Positions 1-7,400 of a stretch of 7,506 nucleotides of DNA are shown here, in pieces (within the stretch, counting starts at the first letter, position 1; each line of letters opens with the position of its first letter). The notes under the pieces are model-generated. The model was not told where the DNA came from, ran no database searches, and saw nothing but the letters and a program-made list of their open reading frames with translations. The DNA comes from Lachnospiraceae bacterium (GTDB lineage: Bacteria; Bacillota; Clostridia; Lachnospirales; Lachnospiraceae). The stretch spans positions 1 to 7,506 of the forward strand of contig DPZM01000317.1 in the NCBI GenBank assembly GCA_003535955.1. The letters run 5' to 3'. The translations under genes and the position numbers were made by a program.

Positions 1-1
1 T

Positions 2-97
2 CAAACGGCTTCAAGTGTGTCGATGTTAGTTGCGATAGAAGCCGCCAAGGTGGTATTATATGTTGGAATTCGAAAAGACTGGTATTTTGGGCTTTGA
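2..97 (+). CDS. C-terminal tail of an upstream CDS, product unidentified
   Basis: This frame is open from the window edge to a TGA at 95-97 and gives 31 residues with a protein-like composition, including the stretches SSVSMLVAIEAAK and GIRKDW. It is chosen over the frame ending at 111, which is rich in Cys and Arg and would overlap the next gene. The stop sits 3 bases before the first possible start of the flippase, as expected inside an operon. The pattern of an amphipathic helix, then AAK, a hydrophobic pair, L, and GI faintly resembles the C-terminal helix of inositol-1-phosphate synthases. That is a weak impression from 31 residues, so I give no function. The start and most of the gene lie upstream of the window. 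Confidence 0.5.
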   Translation, partial: QTASSVSMLVAIEAAKVVLYVGIRKDWYFGL

Positions 98-100
98 GGG

Positions 101-1555
101 ATGACCGGTAAGATGAATAAGCTTAAGCTCTTTGTTGAGAATTTTATAATCTACGGCTTTGGCGGGATCATAAACAAGCTGATCCCGTTTATCATGATTC
201 CCGTCATTACCCGCATGATGCCGGATAAAACCTATTTTGGTATTTCCGATATGGCCAATACCATTGTATCCTTCGGAACCGCAATTGCCGTAATGGGTAT
301 GTATGATGCCATGTACAGGATGTTCTTTGAAAAGGAAGAGAAGGAGTACCGGAAGAGCATCTGCTTTACTGTCCTTGTCTTTGTATTCTTTTCGGCTGTC
401 ATAGTAAGTATTCTGATGATCGTATTTAAGGATGTCCTTTCACGAAGGTTTTTAGGCTCATCCGATTATTCCTTTATAATCTATTATGCCGCTTTAAATG
501 TATTTTTTGATTCTGTAAATGTGGTTATCGCTTCACCTACCAGGATGCAGAATCACCGGAAGACCTATCTTGTGATCAATATGGTAAGTCCGGTCGTTGC
601 ATACACATTGTCGCTTATCCTCCTTCGCATGGGTTATTATCTTATTGCCATGCCGGTCGGGCTTGTCGTGTCCTCCCTTATCATATGCATAACCTATATG
701 CGCATAAACAGGGGATGGTTCTCCCAAGGTATCTTTGATGCGGGCCTTCTTAAGACGATGCTGCCGATAGGACTTCCCATGGCTGTCAATGTTCTTACCT
801 ACTGGGTATTCAATTCCTGTGACAGGCTTATGATAACAAATATGATGAATGTCGGAGAAGCCGGTGTATACGCGATAGGAAGCAAGCTCGGACATGCCAG
901 CCAGCTTGTATATACCGCCTTTGCCGCGGGCTGGCAGTACTTTGCCTTTTCGACAATGAAAGAGGGGGATCAGGTTGAGTCCAACTCTTCGGTCTTTGAA
1001 TACCTGGGAGCGATATCCTTTGCGATAACAATGTTTGTCTGCGCCCTTAGCTATCCCATATTTGACCTGTTTTTCACGGACGAATATCTTCCGGGATACA
1101 TTGTCGCGCCCTACCTTTTTCTTGCACCCCTTCTTCTCATGCTATTTCAGGTCATTGCCAATCAGTTCCTGGTCATCAGGAAAACCTGGCCCAATATGCT
1201 CATCCTTATGGCCGGTGCTGCATCCAATGTGATGTTTAACTATTTTTTAATTCCGGTCATGGGCATTGAAGGGGCGGCACTGGGAACCCTTGCAGGGTAT
1301 GTGATCTCTTTATTGACCGCATCGGTCGTTCTTATCAGGATGAAGCTTCTTGTAATAAAACCAAAGTTTGTCATCACCGCCTGCCTGATGGCCTTTACTA
1401 TGGCCCTGTGGAGGCTTAAGATGAGTGATTCTCCCCTGCCTTCTCTTGGCGTGGCAGTTGCGGGATGCCTTGCAATAATGGTATTATATAAAGATGAGAT
1501 AAAGAAGCTTACGGAAAAGATAAAGGATATGAAATCTAACTTACGGAGACAGTGA
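101..1555 (+). CDS. Wzx-type oligosaccharide flippase (polysaccharide biosynthesis membrane protein)
   Basis: This is a polytopic membrane protein of about 480-484 residues, the normal length for the MOP-superfamily oligosaccharide flippases that move undecaprenyl-linked glycan units across the cytoplasmic membrane. The translation is hydrophobic throughout, with roughly 12-14 likely helices. The N-terminus after the second Met (NKLKLFVENF, then a Gly-rich stretch and a helix ending PVITRMMP) is typical of the family, as is the late GAALGTLAGYVIS segment. ATG 101 has GAGGG touching it with no spacer. ATG 113 lies 12 bases after the same GAGGG (96-100) and matches the usual family N-terminus, so 113 is quite possibly the true start; the longer frame is given here. 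The neighbours (lipid-linked sugar transferase and CDP-sugar genes) fit export of a surface glycan. The exact substrate cannot be read from sequence. An O-antigen/teichoic-type transporter is the best reading and general MATE transport is unlikely. Confidence 0.9.
   Translation: MTGKMNKLKLFVENFIIYGFGGIINKLIPFIMIPVITRMMPDKTYFGISDMANTIVSFGTAIAVMGMYDAMYRMFFEKEEKEYRKSICFTVLVFVFFSAVIVSILMIVFKDVLSRRFLGSSDYSFIIYYAALNVFFDSVNVVIASPTRMQNHRKTYLVINMVSPVVAYTLSLILLRMGYYLIAMPVGLVVSSLIICITYMRINRGWFSQGIFDAGLLKTMLPIGLPMAVNVLTYWVFNSCDRLMITNMMNVGEAGVYAIGSKLGHASQLVYTAFAAGWQYFAFSTMKEGDQVESNSSVFEYLGAISFAITMFVCALSYPIFDLFFTDEYLPGYIVAPYLFLAPLLLMLFQVIANQFLVIRKTWPNMLILMAGAASNVMFNYFLIPVMGIEGAALGTLAGYVISLLTASVVLIRMKLLVIKPKFVITACLMAFTMALWRLKMSDSPLPSLGVAVAGCLAIMVLYKDEIKKLTEKIKDMKSNLRRQ
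1545..1548 (+). promoter_or_regulatory. Ribosome binding site deciding the GT2 start
   Basis: GGAG lies 9 bases before ATG 1558 but only 3 bases before GTG 1552. The spacing favours ATG 1558 as the start of the glycosyltransferase. The site lies inside the last codons of the flippase gene, so the two genes are probably translationally linked. Confidence 0.6.
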
Positions 1556-1557
1556 TA

Positions 1558-2502
1558 ATGACAAAACTGGCAATAGTTGTACCCTGCTATAACGAGCAGG
1601 AGGTACTTAAGGATACGACAGGTAAGCTTACGGGACTGATGGAGGGGCTGACCCGTGAGGGTCTTATCGGTGAAGACAGCTTTATACTCTTTGTGGATGA
1701 CGGAAGCAGGGACGCAACATGGGAGCTGATCGAGGAAGCGGTCCGTGATAATGGTTGTGTACAGGGCCTTAAGCTTGCAGGAAATGTAGGACATCAGAAT
1801 GCCCTCCTGGCAGGGCTTATGACGATAAAGGATGAGGTTGATGCCGCGATATCCATAGACGCCGACCTTCAGGACGATATTTCGGTCATAGGCGATATGG
1901 TGAAGATGTATAACGAAGGGACGGATATCGTATACGGGGTCAGGAGTGTCAGGACATCCGATACATTTTTCAAGCGGGTTACGGCAGAGGGTTTCTACAA
2001 ACTTATGAAGGTCATGGGGATCAAGAGTGTTTACAATCATGCGGATTTCCGGCTGATGAGCGCACGGGCGATTGACGGTCTGTCGCAGTATAAGGAGAGG
2101 AATCTTTTCCTCAGGGGCATAGTACCCACGATCGGATATAGATCGGAATGCGTATACTATGAACGAAAGAAACGGCTGGCGGGTGAATCCAAATATCCGG
2201 TCAGCAAGATGATGTCCTTCGCCTTTGACGGTATTACCTCATTTTCGATAAAGCCGATGTCGTTTATTACAGGCATGGGGATCTTCGTCATTCTCTTTGC
2301 GATCGCTTTTGCCATATTCACCTTCTATTCCTACATGACAGGCAATGTGGTAAGGGGATGGGCCTCCACGGTCCTCTCCATCTGGTTTATAGGCGGTCTG
2401 GTGATCTTTTCGGTCGGTATGGTAGGACAGTACGTAGGCAAGATATATCTTGAGGTCAAGGAACGCCCCAGATATATTATCGAAACAAGGATAAAGGACT
2501 GA
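1558..2502 (+). CDS. GT2 family glycosyltransferase, DPM1/GtrB-like, probably polyprenyl-phosphate sugar transferase
   Basis: A 314-residue family 2 glycosyltransferase with a cytoplasmic GT-A domain and two C-terminal membrane helices, the layout of GtrB/ArnC-type enzymes that move a sugar from a nucleotide donor onto undecaprenyl phosphate. Visible motifs are VPCYNE (8-13), DDGS (47-50), the metal-binding DADLQDD (101-107), a family-typical NVGHQNA (76-82), HADFRLM (161-167) and an RLAGESKY segment (206-213). Helices fall near 235-259 and 270-295, followed by a basic tail containing KERPRYII. The start is taken as ATG 1558, two bases after the flippase stop, because GGAG is correctly spaced. 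GTG 1552 would add two residues and overlap the flippase stop. The context fits formation of a lipid-linked sugar for a glycan or for modifying one. Donor sugar is unknown: UDP-glucose, UDP-GlcNAc or a CDP-sugar are all possible. Confidence 0.9.
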   Translation: MTKLAIVVPCYNEQEVLKDTTGKLTGLMEGLTREGLIGEDSFILFVDDGSRDATWELIEEAVRDNGCVQGLKLAGNVGHQNALLAGLMTIKDEVDAAISIDADLQDDISVIGDMVKMYNEGTDIVYGVRSVRTSDTFFKRVTAEGFYKLMKVMGIKSVYNHADFRLMSARAIDGLSQYKERNLFLRGIVPTIGYRSECVYYERKKRLAGESKYPVSKMMSFAFDGITSFSIKPMSFITGMGIFVILFAIAFAIFTFYSYMTGNVVRGWASTVLSIWFIGGLVIFSVGMVGQYVGKIYLEVKERPRYIIETRIKD

Positions 2503-2540
2503 CATGTTAATGACACACCGGTTCAGAGCCAATGTGTCAG
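2499..2540 (+). promoter_or_regulatory. Hairpin with a possible competing arm ahead of rfbF
   Basis: TGACACA (2511-2517) is perfectly complementary to TGTGTCA (2533-2539). Inside the 15-base loop GGT (2520-2522) can pair with GCC (2528-2530), giving an extended stem around a 5-base loop. A second upstream arm, CTGACA at 2499-2504, which includes the GT2 stop codon, is complementary to TGTCAG at 2535-2540 and could compete for the same 3' arm. The structure ends three bases before the rfbF ribosome binding site. There is no following T-tract, so it does not look like a Rho-independent terminator. A role in translation, RNA processing or stability is inference. Confidence 0.4.
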
Positions 2541-2542
2541 TT

Positions 2543-2548
2543 GAGAGG
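2543..2548 (+). promoter_or_regulatory. Ribosome binding site deciding the rfbF start
   Basis: GAGAGG lies 7 bases before ATG 2556. It rules in the family-standard start (MKVVILAGG) over the in-frame ATG at 2532, which sits inside the hairpin, has no proper upstream site, and would add eight residues absent from the family. Confidence 0.75.
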
Positions 2549-2555
2549 TGTGGAT

Positions 2556-3332
2556 ATGAAGGTTGTGATTCTGGCCGGAGGATACGGCACGAGAATAAGC
2601 GAGGAGAGTCACCTTAAGCCAAAGCCCATGGTGGAGATAGGTGACAAGCCCATACTATGGCATATCATGAAGGGGTATTCGGCATTCGGATACAATGAAT
2701 TCATCATATGCTGCGGCTATAAACAGCATATGATAAAGGAATGGTTCGCTGATTATTACCTGTATAATTCGGATGTGACCTTTGACTTTACGGATGATAA
2801 CAGGATGACCGTACATAACAATGTTGCGGAGCCCTGGAAGGTGACCCTGGTCGATACGGGACTTGACACCATGACCGGAGGCAGGATAAAGAGGATACAG
2901 AAGTATGTTGGAGACGAAGCCTTTATGCTGACCTACGGTGATGCCGTGTCGGACATAGATATTGACAGGCTTCTCAGGTTCCATTTAAGTCACGGGAAAA
3001 TGGCGACTGTCACGGCTATTAGCGTGAATGAACGCTTCGGGGTACTGAGCATGGATGAATCCGATACCATATCATCCTTCAGGGAAAAGTCAGACGAGGA
3101 CAGGGGCAGGATAAGCGGCGGCTTCATGGTGCTCGAACCCGGGGTATTCTCATATATAAAGGATGACACTACCGTCTTTGAGAAGGATACAATGGTAAAG
3201 CTTGCCGGGGAGGGCCAGCTTAAAGGATATAAGCATGAGGGTTTCTGGCAGTGCATGGACACCAAACGGGAACATGATAAACTCGAAGAGATGTGGAAGT
3301 CCGGGAAGGCACCCTGGAAGATCTGGGAATGA
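2556..3332 (+). CDS. rfbF: Glucose-1-phosphate cytidylyltransferase
   Basis: A 258-residue sugar nucleotidyltransferase making CDP-glucose from CTP and alpha-D-glucose-1-phosphate, the first step to CDP-3,6-dideoxyhexoses and related CDP-sugars. The length and sequence match the Salmonella RfbF family closely as I recall it. Seen here are the nucleotide-binding GGYGTR (8-13), KPKPMVEIGDKPILWHIMK (21-39), ICCGYK (51-56), EPWKVTLVDTG (92-102), TGGR (107-110), the metal-site YGD (127-129, Asp129), ISGGF (186-190), GFWQCMDT (229-236, with Asp235) and the C-terminal GKAPWKIWE. One small departure is YGDA where YGDG is usual. The start is fixed by GAGAGG. The gene follows a 53-base gap that can form a hairpin, and its stop overlaps the next start as ATGA, so the two enzymes are very probably co-translated. 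The enzyme is soluble and cytoplasmic. Confidence 0.95.
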   Translation: MKVVILAGGYGTRISEESHLKPKPMVEIGDKPILWHIMKGYSAFGYNEFIICCGYKQHMIKEWFADYYLYNSDVTFDFTDDNRMTVHNNVAEPWKVTLVDTGLDTMTGGRIKRIQKYVGDEAFMLTYGDAVSDIDIDRLLRFHLSHGKMATVTAISVNERFGVLSMDESDTISSFREKSDEDRGRISGGFMVLEPGVFSYIKDDTTVFEKDTMVKLAGEGQLKGYKHEGFWQCMDTKREHDKLEEMWKSGKAPWKIWE

Positions 3333-4318
3333 AGCGGATGAAGAGGATAGCTGTATCGGGGCCTACCGGTGCGATCGGTATTGCCCTTATCAATAAGTGC
3401 ATAGAAGAGGGCGTTGAGGTATATGCTTATGTAAGGCCGGGCTCGAAGAGGCGTGACAATATACCGAAAACCCCGCTTGTAAAGATATGTGACTATGACC
3501 TGAGTGATTTTGGAAGAGTGGCAGGTCTGTCCGGGGCGATAAAGCTTCCGAGGATTGATGCCTTCTACCACTTCGGCTGGGCCGGCACGATAGGTGACGG
3601 CAGAAATGACGGAAGGCTTCAGGCCCTGAATATAAAGTATACGACGGATGCGGTGGCTCTGGCTCATGCCATGGGTGCCCGTGTTTTTATAGGGGCAGGT
3701 TCCCAGGCCGAATACGGGAGGGTAGAGGGTAAGCTTAAACCGGATACGGCAGCCGAACCGGAAAACGGTTACGGTATCGCCAAGCTGGCAGCAGGGAGGC
3801 TTAGCCGGATTATGTGCGAAAGGCTTGACATGAAGCATATCTGGGTAAGGGTATTGAGCGTATACGGCCCATACGACGGCGAGGCAACAATGATAATGAA
3901 GACAATAAGGCAGCTTCTGCACGGTGGGCGGCCGTCCCTTACCGAGGGTAAGCAGATTTGGGATTATCTCTACAGTAAGGATGCGGGAAGGGCCTTTTAT
4001 ATGCTGGGCGCAAGGGCAGCGGGAGAGATGGGTGAAAATGCTGACACCTGCGGCCCGGAAGGGCTTGACGGAAAGGTTTACTGCCTCGGTTCCGGGACTG
4101 GCAGGCCCCTTCGTGACTACATAAGGGAAATGCGGGATGCAATAGACCCGTCCCTGTCACTTGGGTTCGGGGAGGTATCCTATTCCGATAAACAGGTAAT
4201 GCACCTTGAAGCGGATATTTCGGATCTGACGAAGGATACGGGCTTTAAACCGGAGGTCTCCTTCGGGGAAGGCATAAGGGAAACGATAGAGTACGCAAGT
4301 TGCCATGCGTGCAGATGA
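3329..4318 (+). CDS. NAD(P)-dependent epimerase/dehydratase family protein, probable CDP-sugar modifying enzyme
   Basis: A 329-residue extended short-chain dehydrogenase/reductase. The N-terminal Rossmann motif is GPTGAIG (11-17, GxxGxxG), HFGWAGT follows at 81-87, and the catalytic set is Ser125 in GAGSQAEYG with Tyr148 and Lys152 (YGIAK, the YxxxK motif). VLSVYGPYDG and the C-terminal GFKPEVSFGEGI are also typical. The ATGA overlap with rfbF at 3329-3332 and the GGAAG at 3316-3320 support ATG 3329; ATG 3338 is an alternative that drops three residues. Coupling to rfbF implies a CDP-linked substrate, with a role like CDP-abequose/paratose synthase (4-keto reduction) or 4-epimerisation. That specificity is inference; a dehydratase or epimerase acting on another nucleotide sugar is possible. 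It ends the operon: the next gene is a secreted protein after a 54-base spacer. Confidence 0.85.
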   Translation: MKRMKRIAVSGPTGAIGIALINKCIEEGVEVYAYVRPGSKRRDNIPKTPLVKICDYDLSDFGRVAGLSGAIKLPRIDAFYHFGWAGTIGDGRNDGRLQALNIKYTTDAVALAHAMGARVFIGAGSQAEYGRVEGKLKPDTAAEPENGYGIAKLAAGRLSRIMCERLDMKHIWVRVLSVYGPYDGEATMIMKTIRQLLHGGRPSLTEGKQIWDYLYSKDAGRAFYMLGARAAGEMGENADTCGPEGLDGKVYCLGSGTGRPLRDYIREMRDAIDPSLSLGFGEVSYSDKQVMHLEADISDLTKDTGFKPEVSFGEGIRETIEYASCHACR

Positions 4319-4329
4319 TATGATAAAAT
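4300..4329 (+). promoter_or_regulatory. Candidate sigma-70-type promoter for the protease gene
   Basis: TTGCCA (4300-4305) and TAAAAT (4324-4329) each match the consensus boxes at five of six positions, with an 18-base spacer. The -35 box lies in the last codons of the epimerase gene and the -10 box in the AT-rich 54-base spacer, 43 bases before the protease start. No terminator hairpin is seen in the spacer, so read-through from the glycan operon is also possible. AT-rich DNA gives such matches by chance, so this is tentative. Confidence 0.35.
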
Positions 4330-4372
4330 AATAAGATAGATCACACCTGAATATGCTAAAGGTACCGGGAAT

Positions 4373-4456
4373 ATGAGAAAGAACTTCTACAAACACGCAG
4401 CCGCCTTGATGGTTGCAGCGCTTATCATAACGAATGATCCAACAACCGTTTATTCA
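4373..4456 (+). other. Signal peptide of the C1A protease
   Basis: Residues 1-28 have a basic n-region (RKNFYKH), a hydrophobic core (AAALMVAALII) and a polar c-region. Val26 and Ser28 at the -3 and -1 positions allow signal peptidase I cleavage before Ser29. There is no lipobox Cys, so the protein is not a lipoprotein. Confidence 0.75.
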
Positions 4457-7400
4457 TCCGAACCGCGTGTGGATGATACGGATGTGCTTGTGTCCGCACA
4501 GGAATACCCCTCTGATGAGTCGTATCCGGATGAGCTCATTTCAGATGACATGCTTCTTGAGGATATTTTATCCGAAACCCCTGCAGATGTTGCGGATGAA
4601 GCGCCGGCAAACAGTACTGAGGACGTCCTTATACCGGAAAATGACTCACAGGATCCGCTTTCTTCAAATGAGACGGATAGCAGCGGGCCTGTATGGGACG
4701 GCGAGATACCGGAGGAATACCTTAATTATAAAGATATAGATGTAGAGATAGAAGAGTCGGAAATCGGTTATAACAGACCGGGCAAGGACCGCAGGGAGAT
4801 CATGTCCGTTACTCCGGACAAGGGCATACTTCCGGCTAAGTATATAACGGATCATTCTTTATTGCCAAGGATCAAGGACCAGCGTCCCTTTGGTACGTGC
4901 TGGGCATTTGCGTCCATGGCCTCATGCGAGGTGTCTCTTGCCAGGAAATTCGGGCTGAGCGCGGCAGCGCTTGATTTCTCCGAGAGGGCATTCTGTTACT
5001 TCTTCTACGGCCTTAAGGGAGTAGATGATCCCTTGAAGCACACACTGGATGATTACCAGGCACCGGTACTCGGTTCGGAACATGATATATATCAGCTGGG
5101 CGGGAATGTCATGCTCGGTTCGATCTTTCTCTTTAACTGGGGTATGCCTGTTGACGAGATCGCGGCACCGTATTCCGTCCTGAATGAAATAGGCAGCAAT
5201 GGTAACCTTACAACGGACAAGAAGAAGGGCGCTGATGCCCTTGATGATTCTCTCTGCTATACATCCGAATACCATGTACAGGATGTCCGGTTCATTAATA
5301 AAGATGACGTGGACGGCATTAAGCAGGCGATAGTCGACAACGGGATCGTAGCAAGGAGCTATTATCATACCGGTTCCTATGTCAGGTATGTTTCGGAAAA
5401 TAATACCTATTCATATAATTCCGGTGAAAAATACAGTGGCAGGACCAACCATGCTATTTCGATCGTGGGATGGGATGATGATTTCTTAAGCGGTAATTTT
5501 GTCGTGCAGCCTGAGAAAAACGGTGCCTGGCTTATAAGGAACAGCTGGGGAGAAGATGAGTTTGACGGTGGATACCTGTGGATATCATATGAAGACAAAA
5601 GCCTTGGCGATGTAACTGTAATATCGTGTGATGACAAAAATAATTACGACAAGAACTATTTCTATGACGGATCGGCTAATGTGACCAATTCAATGGGAGA
5701 AAAGGGCATATGGAATGCCGCCAATGTCTATACAGCCAGTGCCAATGAGGTGTTGAAGGCAGTATCGATAGGTGTAAAGAGTGCCGATGTTCCCTATTCG
5801 GTCCAGATATACAAGAATCTTACCGATGCTTCAGATCCGACATCGGGAAAAGCGATGTTTGCAACACCTGTGACCGGAACAACCTCATACCCGGGATTTT
5901 ATACCATTCCGTTTGAAACTCTGGTACCGCTCAGCAAAGGAGAGACATTTTCTGTTGTATTTACCCTGTCCGAGGAGGACGCGGAGTCAACAAGCTTATA
6001 TGTTGAGAAGTCATGTGTTTACGATAAGAGTAAGACATGGTTAAGGGTTAATGCGGACATAAATGAAGGACAGAGCTTTTTCCAAAAGAGCGGCGAAGGC
6101 TGGTATGATATGGTCCGGTCGAAAGCGTGCTTCCGTATTCATGCCTATACAGATGACGGGACCCTTACGCTTGACAGGAAGATACTGAAGATCAATTCAG
6201 CCCTGGATGACAGATCTGATATGATAGGTGTCAATAACACTTACGAACGTGATATAAAGGAGGTATCGCTCCCCGATACGGATGATTTTGAAGTTCTTTT
6301 TACAAGAAATACCATGGATAAATCGGGAACCTTGAAGATTGTTTATACGGGCGAACCGGTAAACAGGTCATTTGACACAAGAGTCATGTTCATACTTGAT
6401 AATGTCGCCGAACCGATATACAGGCAGATAAGGATCGATGTTACGAATGTTTTGCCGGTTTCTACACTGACTACAGTAAAGAAGGTGGATCGCCTTTATG
6501 CTCCGGAGCCGGGTAAGGGTGAGATTAAGGTCAGTGTCAATACCGGAAGGATAACGGATGTTAAACTGGTTGATATTTATAGAAACGGTAAGACAAAAGG
6601 GGTGCTCAACCCCATGTCTTATGAAGCGAAAGCTCCGGAAATCTCGGAGGATGGGCTGTCAGCACGTCTTTATGTCAAGGCTTTGGCAGGAAGGAACGCT
6701 GCTTTCAACAAGGCTCGTATCGATGTATATGTTTACGGATATGATAAACCCATATCGAAGGTATTCAGTATCGCAAATACAAAAAGCAGCCTGAAGGCAT
6801 CTGCGGCAGGAACATCCGTTCTGACGAACGGGAAGACGGTTCTTAAAAACAACAGGATAGAGATAGCCATAAACAACACTAAGGATAATAAGGCAGAACA
6901 GTTCACGTCACCGGTTATCAGGGTGACCGGAAGTGACGGGACATCACTTGAGGACCGATACACTCCTTCATATGATGACGGGCTGGTGATCCTGACTCCG
7001 GCTGAAGGAATGTCTCTTGGATTATCAGGTGAGAAGATCAATATATCGGTAAGTGATACTGTCCACGCGGCACCACATCTGATAAAGAACTTTAAAGTCA
7101 GGAACGTAAGTATTGGCAAGATGGCACTGAAGCTTGATAAGTCCGGTATAAGTGCCGGCTGTTATGAGGGTGAAGACGCAATAAACAAGGGTCTTGTTTA
7201 TTCGACCGGTCTGGGAATAAAGGGATGCAGCGGGCTTAATGATTATATTGACGGAGGACTCAGGATAGAAGGGAAAAACAGTAAAAGCACCAAAGCTTTA
7301 GCAGAAGGTCAGCTGCGTGTGATATATGATAAGGCTTTGGGAAAGGTTCTTGTGAGCTTCCCCGGCGGCAATCCTCCGGCAGCCGGATCATACCTTTATA

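Noticed and set aside
1240..2040. 266-codon open frame on the minus strand
   Set aside because: It runs antisense across the flippase/GT2 boundary, has no recognisable domain, and is a by-product of the codon usage of the genes opposite.
2532..2555. Upstream ATG extending rfbF by eight residues
   Set aside because: It has no suitable ribosome binding site, sits in a hairpin arm, and the standard family N-terminus begins at ATG 2556 with GAGAGG upstream.
2503..2555. Possible Rho-independent terminator after the GT2 gene
   Set aside because: The hairpin is not GC-rich and is followed by a ribosome binding site instead of a T-tract.
2990..3922. 310-codon open frame on the minus strand
   Set aside because: It lies antisense to rfbF and the SDR, spans their junction, has a Cys/Pro/Tyr/His-rich translation without motifs, and both + strand genes are clearly real.
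4353..4376. Seven-codon mini-ORF whose TGA overlaps the protease ATG
   Set aside because: It resembles a leader peptide with stop-start coupling, but no ribosome binding site precedes it and such short frames are common by chance.
4434..4739. 101-codon + strand frame rich in Met, Arg and Pro
   Set aside because: It is out of frame inside the acidic segment of the protease; the composition is what GAT/GAG-rich codons give when shifted.
6733..7119. 128-codon minus-strand frame
   Set aside because: It is antisense to the C-terminal modules of the protease, whose frame is continuous and motif-supported.
119..7297. About a dozen AAGCTT hexamers, several times the chance expectation
   Set aside because: Most are in-frame Lys-Leu codon pairs (AAG CTT) in genes that favour both codons, so codon choice explains them better than a DNA signal.
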